NCBI RefSeq assembly: GCF_023101765.2
Contig: NC_064232.1
Coordinates: forward strand, 7,321,933-7,385,932
Reading direction: 5' to 3'
Origin: Spodoptera frugiperda
Lineage: Eukaryota > Arthropoda > Insecta > Lepidoptera > Noctuidae
DNA: 64,000 bases
Shown: positions 41,401 through 46,926 of the stretch, in pieces
Position numbering within the stretch: the stretch's first letter is position 1
Layout of the letters: each line of letters starts with the position of its first letter
Translations under genes and position numbers: made by a program
The notes under the pieces: model-generated
What the model saw: only the letters and a program-made list of their open reading frames with translations
Told to the model about the DNA's origin: nothing
Databases searched by the model: none

Positions 41401-44074
41401 AAAAGTAGCCTATGAAAAAGTTATTTCAGAGCCGGATTCCCAATTACCCCCCTTCCCAATCTTCTCAATCCCCGATCCCCCAACAACCCCTAATCTCGTA
41501 ACCCCCAAAAGTTCACAATAGTTACTTATTTTGAATTGTTAAAAGCAGACGAGCAGACGGACCATGATGGTAAGCAATCGCCCGCGCCCATAGATACTTG
41601 AAAGACCAGAGGAGTTACAAGTGCGTTGCCGGCCTTTTGCGGGTTGGGAATTTAAGGGCTGTTGGGGTATCAGGTATTGGGCAGATTGTGAAGGGAAAAT
41701 TGGCTCAGATGTTAAGGGTGTCCATGGGCGACGACGATTGCTTACCATCAGCCGATCCATCTGCTTATACCATAAAAAGAAGAGTCCTCCTCACCTTAAT
41801 ATTCATATCCTTGTCGAGAAGCAGGTTCTCAGCCTTGAGGTCTCTGTGGACGACTCCGTTGGCGTGGCAGTAGCCCACGGCTGCCACCATTTGGGCGAAG
41901 GCCCGCGCCGCCTCGGGCTCCGTCATGCGACCACGAGACACTAGGTGGTCTGGAATAATGGACACAGAATTTTTTATTTAAAAAAAAATAGTACATCGTA
42001 ATAAATGTATTTCTATGCCGTGTGTTCCGGAACTGCGGACTACCTAACAGTCTCACACTCCTTGTCGCCTCGCACAAGGCAGAGTTATTGGATGATTTTC
42101 CTCCATTAAAAAAAATATTCAGTGTGTTGCCGATGTACGCAGGTCGCTTCCAACCTCGCGAAGTGTAGTCATTGGGGGAGGACTGTGGCTAATGGCCTGA
42201 TCATGTACTTGCCTTTTTTAAATGTGACCAGCCCGCCACAACTTTAACCTTTTTTTTTTCTTTTAGGGTGATAATCATCCAATGACTTCTCTCACTTTGG
42301 GCGAGGCAAGAGATAGTATCAGACTCTTACTGACTAAAAACCATCCCGTCTCTACTCCTGCTTTTCGAGCCTTTGCCCCGGTAAACCCGCTAGGTCCGCA
42401 GCTCCGGATCATCACTAACCTAAGGGTGTTTTCCACCAGAGATGTGCTATGTAGCTATGCTATGAAGATGTAATAGTTAAGCTGTGAAACTATGTGACCG
42501 TTTCCACTGATACTAAGCTAGCGATGTGATGCGATGTATCGATAGAAAAGCCATCCACAGCAGTAGCATCTTTTCATATAAAAAAACATATGTTAGCTGA
42601 ATCCTTCCACAACAGTGGTAAACTATGTGTACCAGTGAATATGTTTGGCGAATGCCAAACGCATCCACAGTAATGAAGCATAGTACATCTCTGGAGGAAA
42701 AGCACCATCTAAGTGACCACTGGTTCTCACGCGGAGAAGGTTTGAGCATTAATCACCACACTTGCTCAATGCGGGGTGGCGATTTCAAACTTGGAATTAG
42801 AAATTATAATTCCAGGTTTCCTCACGATGTTTTCCTTCACTGTTTGTCAGTGGTGTCTGAATATTCTTAGAACGTAACTCGAAAAAAGTCACATTGGTAC
42901 TTTGCCTTTGGTGGTTTTGAAATTGCACTCTCATGCATATACCGCCGGGCCACCACACTGCGTGTTACTCAATGCGGGTTGGCAATTTCTAACTTATTAG
43001 AAATCCGGCATCAATCCAAAATTAAGGCACCCAAGTGGGCACTTGGCTTTGGCCCGTACTAACTTATAGACCTGACCTAAGAAAATGGAACCAAAAATAA
43101 TAACAATACTCACCGAATATTTCACCATTGGGCGCGTATTCTGTGACTAAGTATATCGTGTGACTGCTTTCCATAACCTGAAAAATTACAAGAACAATAT
43201 TAACACATTGAACGCCGTGTTGGTCACCGGTGACCGACGTTAGCGGAGGATTTGCCTTCAACAGTTTTCTATTGGCAGTCAAAGAGTTAAACTAGGGATT
43301 TTCTAAACTAATAGCAACCGAGCGAAGGTATTAGGTCCTATTAGGTCTTCAGCGCCATGTCACCGCAGATCTAGAGTAATAGGGGGTGAACGTATTGCCA
43401 TACATCAGACACAATTGTAAACTCCCTTCATTCTCTCTTTAAATGACGGAAAGTCCCAAAATTGAACTTAACGGATTTATTTTTAGGCGGTCCAGGAATC
43501 GAACCCGAGACCCTTTACAACATATTAATTGAAAAAGAACAGAAAAAAAACTGAGGATCGGATAAAGCGTCTGCGACAGCCGCTGGATGTAAGCATTTTT
43601 TTTTATGGCACGCACCAGCCCGCCACAACCTCCCATACCGCTACAACTCCTATACACCAGGATCTACAGTAGACACAACCATGCAAACATCGGAACACTG
43701 AAGTCCAACGTCCCAGGGACATGAATGACTGTCTTGGATATCGCAACGAAATTAATCAGATGTTTTTTTTTTTTTTTGGGACAAGCCTGCCACAACCTCC
43801 CATACCACTGCAACTCCTGTAAACCAGGATCTACAGTAGACACAACCAAGCAAACACCGGAACATTGAAGTCCAACATCCCAGGGACATGAATGACTGTC
43901 TTGGATCCCGCAACGAAACAAATCAGAAGATGTTATTAGAGGAGAAGAAAAACGTACCTGGTATAACCGTACTATGTGTGGATGCCTTAGTTTCTTCATA
44001 ATGGCTATTTCTCTGAAAGTCTTCTTCAAATTGTCCTCATCTAACCTCGATTTGTCTATTATTTTTATTGCTAC
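18875..44074 (-). CDS. Sik3: Salt-inducible kinase (SIK3-like), 22 exons, 5' end missing
   Basis: Whole-gene entry; exons are listed separately. The spliced frame gives 1777 residues without the N-terminal start. Seen directly: VAIK lysine, HRDLKAEN catalytic loop, DFG, activation loop TWCGSPPYAAPE (the threonine LKB1 phosphorylates in AMPK-related kinases), a UBA-like segment, RRASDGG and RRHTV sites, and a KA1-like C terminus. Known of the family: SIKs sit below LKB1, phosphorylate CRTC coactivators and class IIa HDACs to retain them in the cytoplasm, and are inhibited by PKA phosphorylation that recruits 14-3-3. Insects carry SIK2- and SIK3-type genes. I prefer SIK3 because the RRASDGG block followed by a YSPVRR block matches that type, but SIK2 is not excluded. 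All 21 introns between visible exons start GT and end AG. The start codon, P-loop and promoter are outside the window or unrecognised. Confidence 0.9.
20632..20910 (-). repeat. Family A element, in last Sik intron
   Basis: Reverse copy from gtgtgggctcgccatgcttc to gcttaccatcaggtgtcgcg. Confidence 0.82.
20939..21140 (+). mobile_element. Lep1-like non-autonomous Helitron (family F)
   Basis: Starts TCTATACTAATATTATAAA and ends gcggaagtagCTAG, as in short lepidopteran Helitrons, with no inverted repeats. Its 3' end is 20 bp from the Sik exon 21 donor. Confidence 0.8.
21160..21311 (-). CDS. Sik3: Sik exon 21: conserved C-terminal region
   Basis: 152 nt, phase 1 in, phase 0 out. It encodes GSPIHQCVGTASPLDLNTVS and a probable helix VLMAVRNIMTDPAAMELHTT ending LVLTQ, which runs into DLAMKIG of exon 22. 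Acceptor ttccag, donor gtgagg. A Helitron-like repeat starts 20 bp beyond the donor. Confidence 0.87.
21732..21819 (-). CDS. Sik3: Sik exon 20: linker
   Basis: 88 nt, phase 0 in, phase 1 out. It encodes RGLERRSGGPGASPPHADVR and then LHTPGTSMP. Acceptor ttacag, donor gtgagt. Supported mainly by phase fit and splice signals. Confidence 0.8.
21883..22182 (+). repeat. Family A element, in Sik intron 19
   Basis: Full copy ending gcatacttaa, about 25 bp before a Helitron-like copy. Confidence 0.82.
22205..22405 (+). mobile_element. Lep1-like non-autonomous Helitron (family F), diverged end
   Basis: Same family as 20939-21140. It starts tctatactaatattataaag; the 3' end is degraded to gtagctatg. 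It lies about 22 bp from the exon 19 donor. Confidence 0.78.
22427..22533 (-). CDS. Sik3: Sik exon 19: SPVRR block
   Basis: 107 nt, phase 1 in, phase 0 out. It encodes REHAERYSPVRRAECSPPRV and ends ASARLEYQQLQ. In SIK2/SIK3 the SPVRR motif is normally followed by x-Ser; here the serine position is Glu. Acceptor tttcag, donor gtttgt. A Helitron-like copy ends about 22 bp past the donor. Confidence 0.87.
22775..22962 (-). mobile_element. SINE family E, good copy
   Basis: Reverse orientation. The B-box complement gggaatcgaacccgctac and the end caactgtgcagtc are intact, which suggests tRNA ancestry. Confidence 0.75.
23885..24132 (-). mobile_element. SINE family D, in Sik intron before exon 19
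   Basis: Reverse copy with tail gtcacgccttttatccccg and head gggaatcgaaccccttg. Confidence 0.75.
24251..25816 (-). CDS. Sik3: Sik exon 18: 522-residue Q/N/S/P/T-rich low-complexity exon
   Basis: 1566 nt, phase 1 in and out, far larger than the 50-155-nt neighbours. It opens VISPELVMEVEARMKRNYLP, a conserved helical segment, then is low-complexity. There are nine GSI[T/M]xGTP motifs (x = A, S, D or E). Near the end six tandem 14-residue units of the form PMNQGSQMSQNYPS are encoded at about 24405-24660. It ends QRVKLQMLATVQEMG. The frame continues to TAA at 24243, but the donor gtaatt at 24250 and the exact phase fit of exon 19 show that stop is intronic. Disordered and prion-like in composition (inference). 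Confidence 0.9.
26042..26165 (-). mobile_element. SINE family D, tail fragment
   Basis: Matches only the 3' half of the family (caacgtcacgtcttttatcc to cccatgtaatagg). Confidence 0.65.
26290..26555. repeat. Family L element, in Sik intron 17
   Basis: Reverse of 11275-11590: from atttttatttcaatgtccgt to ttttcataccccgtcatcat. Confidence 0.7.
26888..26966 (-). CDS. Sik3: Sik exon 17: TGLLTVTERPP segment
   Basis: 79 nt, phase 0 in, phase 1 out. It encodes QSTSPSSTTSIRVRRTGLLT and then VTERPP, which joins exon 18 to read PPVISPELVMEVEARM. Acceptor aacag, donor gtaagt. Short AGACC-rich repeats lie in the intron just downstream (26740-26880). Confidence 0.87.
27721..27811 (-). CDS. Sik3: Sik exon 16: KRHTM site
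   Basis: 91 nt, phase 2 in, phase 0 out. It encodes YMMNRGSSKRHTMATPEDAA and ends STGSM. KRHT is a second basophilic kinase-type site. Acceptor gctag, donor gtacgt. Confidence 0.87.
27846..28065. mobile_element. Family G palindromic MITE, in Sik intron 15
   Basis: Inverted ends attaattattatgttatcgg and its complement, with the central catattcatgagcagcattc. Confidence 0.8.
28086..28210 (-). mobile_element. Partial Helitron-like element, third subfamily
   Basis: Reverse copy beginning aactagcgacccgcccaca; it matches the 3' part of 55663-55850. Confidence 0.6.
28220..28440. repeat. Family N palindromic element, in Sik intron 15
   Basis: Inverted arms around acgagagcgcgttcggcgct and gcgccaatcgccctctcgtt. 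A relative is at 38655-38785, in the intron between exons 5 and 6. Confidence 0.65.
28452..28600 (+). mobile_element. Truncated Helitron-like element, second subfamily
   Basis: Matches 1947-2095 from tctataatataaaaataag through ggtttatagcaaagaaaaat, then stops about 25 bp before the Sik exon 15 donor. Confidence 0.65.
28623..28714 (-). CDS. Sik3: Sik exon 15: acidic Ser/Gln linker
   Basis: 92 nt, phase 0 in, phase 2 out. It encodes VSDSGTPARAEDAEQSEEQS and then TDSAYNTNLC. Acceptor ctacag, donor gtgaga. A truncated Helitron-like repeat ends about 25 bp beyond the donor. Confidence 0.82.
28823..29245 (-). repeat. Family A copies with nested MITE
   Basis: Two partial reverse A segments (28823-29000 and 29014-29230); the second is interrupted by the 138-bp MITE. 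Confidence 0.75.
29059..29196. mobile_element. 138-bp MITE with 60-bp perfect inverted arms, TTA target duplication
   Basis: Arms 29059-29118 and 29137-29196 are exact inverted copies starting cggcgcattccaataaac, with an 18-bp spacer. Flanks are TTA on both sides. It is inserted in a minus-oriented family A copy. A TTA duplication suggests PIF/Harbinger. Confidence 0.88.
29260..29660. mobile_element. Palindrome of family C arms around a second CRE-containing TIR element
   Basis: The left arm (about 29265-29398) and right arm (about 29517-29660) are imperfect inverted copies sharing ctactgtagatcctggtgta and aaaatggtggccaaaggta. The centre holds a copy of the 17.8-kb element, including TGACGTCA at 29464-29471. 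It lies in the intron between Sik exons 14 and 15. Confidence 0.75.
29852..29943 (-). CDS. Sik3: Sik exon 14: RRASDGG 14-3-3 site
   Basis: 92 nt, phase 1 in, phase 0 out. It encodes STFGRRASDGGAHVARG and then an Arg/Cys/His-rich stretch. FGRRASDGG is the most conserved PKA/14-3-3 site of SIK kinases, and PKA phosphorylation of its serine blocks SIK action (family knowledge). Acceptor ccccag, donor gtacgt. Confidence 0.9.
30317..31870 (-). repeat. 114-bp minisatellite: exon 13 end plus 5' splice site, 14 units
   Basis: Units begin at 30317, 30431, 30545, 30659, 30763, 30877, 30991, 31105, 31219, 31333, 31447, 31561, 31674 and 31788. The period is 114, except 104 for the unit at 30659 (10-bp deletion) and 113 for the unit at 31561 (one G lost). 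The 31788 unit overlaps the true exon 13. Each unit has 64 nt of exon, the donor gtacct and about 50 nt of intron with a jumping ctatacacta motif. A long plus-strand frame exists only because 114 is 38 codons. Confidence 0.97.
31805..31946 (-). CDS. Sik3: Sik exon 13: Q/P-rich tail segment, donor repeated downstream
   Basis: 142 nt, phase 0 in, phase 1 out. It encodes QQASPNVSLLPNTNLAAKLP, then PPRYFSVKDQHLLKPPHAMQ. The acceptor reads ccccag followed by CAGCAG, so tandem acceptor use could drop one or two Gln. Donor gtacct. The last 64 nt with the donor and 50 nt of intron are the 114-bp unit of the array at 30317-31870. Confidence 0.85.
31995..32210 (-). repeat. Family A element, in Sik intron 12
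   Basis: Reverse copy from ggagagccatgcttcggcac to ggctggcaacgcacttaag; it begins about 50 bp from the exon 13 acceptor. Confidence 0.8.
32384..32461 (-). CDS. Sik3: Sik exon 12: linker
   Basis: 26 codons, phase 0 both ends, encoding GGELGVCGAASADLRPSPLY and then VSAHFN. Acceptor caccag, donor gtaagt. No domain is seen. Confidence 0.78.
33012..33465 (-). repeat. Family B element split by a nested MITE
   Basis: Family B arm at 33012-33099, MITE at 33100-33386, then the rest of B to 33465, ending six bases from Sik exon 11. Removing the MITE and one TAA restores the usual gtcagtaagagtctgac. Confidence 0.88.
33100..33386. mobile_element. 287-bp MITE with 34-bp perfect inverted ends, TAA target duplication
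   Basis: The left end (33100-33133, agccgggtccagacgagtg...) is the exact reverse complement of 33353-33386. TAA flanks both sides (33097-33099 and 33387-33389). It sits inside a family B element, whose sequence resumes precisely after it. A TAA duplication is typical of PIF/Harbinger MITEs. Confidence 0.9.
33471..33593 (-). CDS. Sik3: Sik exon 11: PKA-type site RRHTV
   Basis: 41 codons, phase 0 both ends. It is proline-rich at the start (DEPPAPPAQPSSTET) and then carries ATRRHTVGPGD. The RRxT fits the PKA consensus and corresponds to a regulatory 14-3-3 site conserved in SIK2/SIK3. Acceptor gttccag, donor gtatgg. Confidence 0.87.
34067..34253 (+). mobile_element. Lep1-like non-autonomous Helitron (family F)
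   Basis: Starts tctatactaatattataaag and ends gaagtagCTAG, followed by an aaat microsatellite. Its end is 36 bp from the exon 10 donor. Confidence 0.8.
34290..34403 (-). CDS. Sik3: Sik exon 10: acidic linker
   Basis: 38 codons, phase 0 both ends. It begins NVEEEQMDAEESTAQDCLV and ends with TDQPENLEK. Acceptor cttctag, donor gtacgt. A Helitron-like insertion ends 36 bp beyond the donor. Its function is not recognised. Confidence 0.82.
34478..34628 (-). repeat. Family B element, in Sik intron 9
   Basis: From cccggagctgcggactacct to attggatgattcccctc. Confidence 0.78.
34987..35036 (-). CDS. Sik3: Sik exon 9: short linker exon
   Basis: 50 nt, phase 1 in, phase 0 out, encoding DSLDSTTGQPLDLTSCK. 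It is supported by exact phase fit with both neighbours, acceptor attctag and a strong donor gtaagt. No domain is recognised. Confidence 0.8.
35265..35500 (+). repeat. Degenerate short tandem repeat, in Sik intron 8
   Basis: Imperfect reiterations of a ctcaa.gtggtgattagta unit. No gene content. A similar run is near 36306-36365. Confidence 0.6.
35509..35611 (-). CDS. Sik3: Sik exon 8: UBA-like domain, second half
   Basis: 103 nt, phase 0 in, phase 1 out. It encodes AIQEDRFDHISAIYHLLMDK, matching the H..AIY.LL.. helix pattern of SIK UBA-like domains, then LQQRSSARNSLQHR. In AMPK-related kinases this domain supports LKB1 activation (family knowledge). Acceptor tcgcag, donor gtattc. Confidence 0.9.
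35858..36065 (-). repeat. Family A element with short insertion, in Sik intron 7
   Basis: Reverse copy interrupted near 35950-35978 by about 28 bp (accataaaaaaatcactatc...). Confidence 0.72.
36158..36291 (-). CDS. Sik3: Sik exon 7: linker into UBA-like domain
   Basis: 134 nt, completes the split codon to Glu and ends phase 0. It encodes EESLGACACHGSGSDA, then QRDTVRRHMLTLPGLTHLLI, the first half of the UBA-like fold that follows SIK kinase domains. Acceptor cctccag, donor gtacac. A family A repeat lies directly downstream (35858-36065). Confidence 0.88.
36458..38507 (-). repeat. 109-bp minisatellite: exon 6 end plus 5' splice site, 18 full copies plus original
   Basis: Eighteen complete units with period exactly 109 and no difference I could see, then a partial unit (38420-38507) that is the genuine exon 6 end. 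On the gene strand each unit holds the last 67 nt of exon 6, the donor gtaact, about 20 nt of intron and about 20 nt of junction sequence. Because 109 is not a multiple of 3, reading on shifts frame and meets a TAA inside the second donor. Short open frames of 60 codons recur once per unit and are by-products. Confidence 0.97.
38441..38575 (-). CDS. Sik3: Sik exon 6: end of kinase domain, donor repeated 18 times downstream
   Basis: 135 nt, phase 1 in and phase 1 out. It starts ECEHLIRHMLVVEPERRLSL, includes the conserved ARHRWL near the domain end, then a G/P-rich run to GIY. Acceptor ccccag, donor gtaact. I chose the first donor (38440-38439) because only it keeps the frame with exon 7. The last 67 nt plus the donor and about 20 nt of intron form the 109-bp unit of the array at 36458-38507. 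Confidence 0.9.
39154..39277 (-). CDS. Sik3: Sik exon 5: C-lobe alpha-F region
   Basis: 124 nt, enters phase 0 and ends phase 1. It encodes SLGVVLYVLVCGALPFDGNT and then LHELRSVVLSGKFRIPYFMSQ, the canonical segment after DIW in AMPK-related kinases. Acceptor ccgcag, donor gtgagt. Confidence 0.95.
39855..40156 (+). repeat. Family A element between duplicated blocks
   Basis: Full-length copy. A partial copy precedes it at 39534-39736 and fragments follow at 40387-40645, all within the exon 4-5 intron. Confidence 0.8.
40315..40355 (-). pseudogene. Relic of Sik exon 4 with intact donor
   Basis: About 41 nt encode GRQYDGPKADIW, identical in protein to the end of exon 4 but with synonymous changes (for example CCC AAG for CCT AAA), followed by the same gtgagt donor. 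No acceptor or upstream part of the exon remains. It lies in the intron between exons 4 and 5. Confidence 0.88.
40801..40932 (-). CDS. Sik3: Sik exon 4: DFG to APE activation segment
   Basis: 44 codons, phase 0 both sides. It contains LADFGFSN, the activation loop LATWCGSPPYAAPE with the LKB1-target threonine, and ends GPKADIW. The acceptor follows an uninterrupted run of about 12 C on the gene strand. The last part of this exon, with its donor, is copied again about 490 bp downstream at 40315-40355. Confidence 0.95.
40992..41230. mobile_element. Family G palindromic MITE, intact copy, in Sik intron 3
   Basis: Near-complete palindrome of about 240 bp around the centre gacaatcgccgcgtcgtgtg. 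Fragments occur at 30105-30200 and about 32500-32530. Confidence 0.82.
41445..41765. repeat. Family A fragments in opposite directions
   Basis: A reverse fragment (41445-41520) faces a forward fragment (41540-41700). A further piece runs to cttaccatcagccgatccat at 41765, 30 bp before Sik exon 3 ends. Confidence 0.68.
41795..41949 (-). CDS. Sik3: Sik exon 3: C-lobe and catalytic loop
   Basis: 155 nt, ends in phase 0. It encodes DHLVSRGRMTEPEAARAF, then the catalytic loop VVHRDLKAENLLLDKDMNIK. The HRD aspartate and the Lys/Asn of the loop are intact. Acceptor ttccag, donor gtgagg. Confidence 0.95.
42250..42412 (+). repeat. Family B element, in Sik intron 2
   Basis: From tttttcttttagggtgataa to ggtccgcagctccgg. 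Confidence 0.75.
42428..42708. mobile_element. Family J TIR element, in Sik intron 2
   Basis: Inverted ends gtgttttccaccagagatgt and tacatctctggaggaaaagc. The interior has actatgtgaccgtttccact. Confidence 0.75.
43114..43177 (-). CDS. Sik3: Sik exon 2: hinge of kinase domain
   Basis: 64 nt, enters in phase 0 and ends after one base of a codon. It encodes VMESSHTIYLVTEYAPNGEI plus F, the beta5-hinge segment with the usual TEYA(P/K)NGE wording of SIKs. Acceptor tttcag, donor gtgagt. The next exon completes the split codon to Asp. Confidence 0.93.
43610..43930 (+). repeat. Tandem pair of family C, in Sik intron 1
   Basis: Copies at about 43615-43765 and 43783-43930 share cacaacctcccatacc, aggatctacagtag and gaatgactgtcttgga. 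They lie immediately downstream of the exon 1 donor. Confidence 0.75.
43958..44074 (-). CDS. Sik3: Sik exon 1 (first visible): kinase N-lobe, VAIK lysine and alpha-C
   Basis: 39 codons, phase 0 at both ends, donor gtacgt. It starts VAIKIIDKSRLD, so the catalytic lysine is residue 4. The alpha-C helix follows, with the salt-bridge glutamate in TFREIAIM, ending at HIVRLYQ. A glycine-rich loop exon must precede it and was not found in 44.1-64 kb. The acceptor is tttcag. Confidence 0.93.
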
Positions 44075-44132
44075 CTGAAATTTTGAAAAATACTAAGTTA
44101 ATTTTCTAAAAGAACACGTGTAGACAACAGTC

Positions 44133-44318
44133 TTTTTATGGTATGAGCCGGTAAAAGAGCAGACGGATCACCTGATGGTAAGCAATCGCCACCCATGGAC
44201 ACTTGAAACACCAAAAGCGTTACAAGTGCGTTACCGGCCTTTTGAGGTTTTTGGAATTTAAGGGTTGTTGGGCAATCGGGGATTGGAAAGATTGGGAAGG
44301 GGGTAATTGGGCTCATGT
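44133..44318 (+). repeat. Family A element, truncated
   Basis: First two thirds of family A, ending at gggggtaattgggct. It lies just upstream of Sik exon 1. Confidence 0.75.
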
Positions 44319-45246
44319 AGCTTCATTAGATTTTCAATCCTATTACAAAGGTAATAGGAGTTGATTATGTATGGATAGACAGATTCCAACCTCTTACCTA
44401 GGTCGGGAGGAGTCATTTGATTATTTTCCGTACATACAAAAAGTTTCCGATAGGATTTTGTAATTCCACGTCAATGCGGCAGCGGTCAGGTTAAAAGAAT
44501 TAGTTAAAGAAGACTCTATCGTCAGTCCTTTTGATCCCCAAAGGGGTAGGCATCATACTCTTACTGACTAGACACAACCCAGTTCCTACTCCTACTTTTC
44601 AAGTCAGTAACCCGCTAGGTAGTTCGCAGAGTAAAGTCTAACGATCCCTCTCGCTTCACCCAAGGCAGGAGAAGTCATTTGATGATTTTCTCCAAGCATA
44701 AAAAAACACCGAAGAGTTTCACATTACATTCACATCCATAATTTAGTGCAAAATATTATCTACTTAGGATTAATTTGTTACGGGAATCCCAAGAAAATAT
44801 ATTTTGACAAATATATTTATTTAGAATCCGTATTGAACCAGTTTAAAGTGGTATTATTTAACTGATAGAATCAAGAAAAATATTTTGAACTAGTTTTGTA
44901 ATAGGTACACATAGCTTTGGGCGAGTCGGTTAGAGATTTATCAAGATTTTTCTATATTTTTAATTAACCAGAACCGTCTATATATAAAAAAAATTAGTTA
45001 GTCGTTAGGGATCGTCGGTAGAGCGCCCTCTACACACGATCCCTCTAATCTAAGACGCCTCTTAGACAGACCTATGTATATAGACCTAAATAAATTAAAA
45101 ACCGACGAGCATGCATGAAAAGACTGATAACTGTTGATGAAGCGAAAGAGGTGTGTAAGATTCGTAGCAATTGGCGTTCCATTTTCTGCCTACCCCCATG
45201 GGAGACAGGCGTGAGGTTACGTATGTATGATTACTTTTTTACATTG

Positions 45247-45440
45247 CCCTACACTAGTATTTTGTCCTGTGTCGTGGTTGTGCGCTTACAAACATACAAT
45301 TCACATACACATCACACCCAGACCCGCAGCAACAATTTGTGGATCACACAGAGTTGCTTCGAGCGAGAATCAAACCGGCTACCCATTACACGGCAGTCAG
45401 TTGCGTAGCATCCGCGTCAACCATGCAGTAAGATTAGAAC
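45247..45440 (-). mobile_element. SINE family E
   Basis: Reverse copy from cactagtattttgtcctgtg to caaccatgcagtaag. Confidence 0.7.
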
Positions 45441-45689
45441 GAAAATGGAAACCCTCCATAACTTTGCCCGACTCAGGAATCGAAACGGGTCAATTAGTGA
45501 AACAATGTAACTATGTACGTAGTATGTATATTCTTTTATTGTACGTTATATAATAATTGTTATCAGCAAGATTAGGTCTATCCGACTGTTATCACCGGCC
45601 TCTTATCACAATAGTAAAGGAGACCAACCCACTATAGGAAATACACAACACATATTAAGTAGTTAGGTATCTAGTATTCGTTAGTTTTG

Positions 45690-46240
45690 GTCTAAAATGT
45701 CTAACCGCTATCTCGCCTAATGGTAAGTGATGATGCGGCCTACGATGGAGCACGTCTGCCCATAAGCAACCTATTCACTCGGGCCTTGAAGACACCCAGG
45801 TTATACCCATCCGGAAACACAGACTCCGGCAAGGAGTTCCACTCCCTAGCAGTTCGCACAAGGAAGCTTGAAGCGAAGCGCTTCGTGCGAGTGGGTGGGA
45901 TATCCACCATGAAGCGGTGACGCCTCGCCGATTGTCTTGTGGTTCGGTGATGGAAAGAACTAGAGAATAGTTTAAGTAATTATTAAATGTCTCTTCAGTA
46001 AGACAGTAACCGCCGTACTCAGAGTCATTTAATGGTTACTTAACCTAGTCCTTAGCAATTGTTTTCGGAACAAAATCGTTACTAGGCAATAGTAACCGGA
46101 GTCTGTGTTTCCTGATGGGTATAACCTGGGTGTCTTCAAAGCCCGAGTGAATAGGTTGCTTATGGGTAGATGTGCTCCATCGTAGGCCGCATCATCACTT
46201 ACCATCAGGCGAGATAGCGGCCAAACGTCGACCCATCAAA
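45690..46240. mobile_element. Inverted pair of LINE tail fragments with a P MITE between
   Basis: 45700-45960 and 46095-46235 carry the same tail in opposite directions. The forward copy at 46095 reads FKARVNRLLMGRCAPS then stop, a frequent lepidopteran LINE remnant. A palindromic MITE (family P) lies at about 45965-46090. Confidence 0.55.
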
Positions 46241-46420
46241 TGTATGCACGGAGTCTGGAATTGTGTCCAGTATATGGCAATAGGCTCACTCCCTATTACA
46301 TGGGACTTATAACACAAATGGTGTAAAGTGGGTGTACATTGTATAGTGGCATTACGTGTCGTAATGAGCACCTCTACCTACCCCTTCGGGGATAAAAGGC
46401 GTGACGTTGCTCGTTGCTCA
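46235..46420 (+). mobile_element. SINE family D, headless
   Basis: Starts at cacggagtctggaattgtg and runs to ggataaaaggcgtgacgttg; the tRNA-like part is absent. Confidence 0.7.
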
Positions 46421-46671
46421 AATACGTAGAAACATATTTTCCAGGTTTCCACCACTGAAAAAAGCCTTGAACTTGCATGTAGCTGCGTGACTTTTTACAT
46501 AACAATAGCTAATATGATATTGACTATACTTCAGCATATAAATGCTATGTGGTCGTTGCTAGGGGTCTTGGTTTCGATTCCTAGTTCAGGTTAGAGGTTA
46601 TTGACCTTTTTCGTGTGTGAAAAAAAATATCTGATTTCTTACTTTTTCTTATTTCCTTTTAAAAAAAATTG

Positions 46672-46855
46672 GCCCCACACTAGGATGGGTTCCTGTGTCG
46701 TGGGTGCGTTTACAAACATACAAGTTCACATACACATGACACACAGACCCGAAATAGTTAACAATTTGTGGATCACACTAAGAATTGGTCCATGCGGAAA
46801 TCGAACCCGCTACCAATTGCCCAGCAACCGCATCAACCATGTAGTTATTGCTTGT
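46672..46855 (-). mobile_element. SINE family E
   Basis: Reverse copy from cacactaggatgggttcctg to caaccatgtagtt. Confidence 0.7.
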
Positions 46856-46926
46856 CAGTGATTACTGCCTTACTTTTTTGAAGCCTATAGGACACGATGT
46901 CATCTCTATAAACAGCCCATAGACAG

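Noticed and set aside
45720..45920. 66-codon plus-strand frame ending FVRVGGISTMKR
   Set aside because: Part of a LINE tail present in inverted copy at 46.1 kb and again at 61.0 kb.
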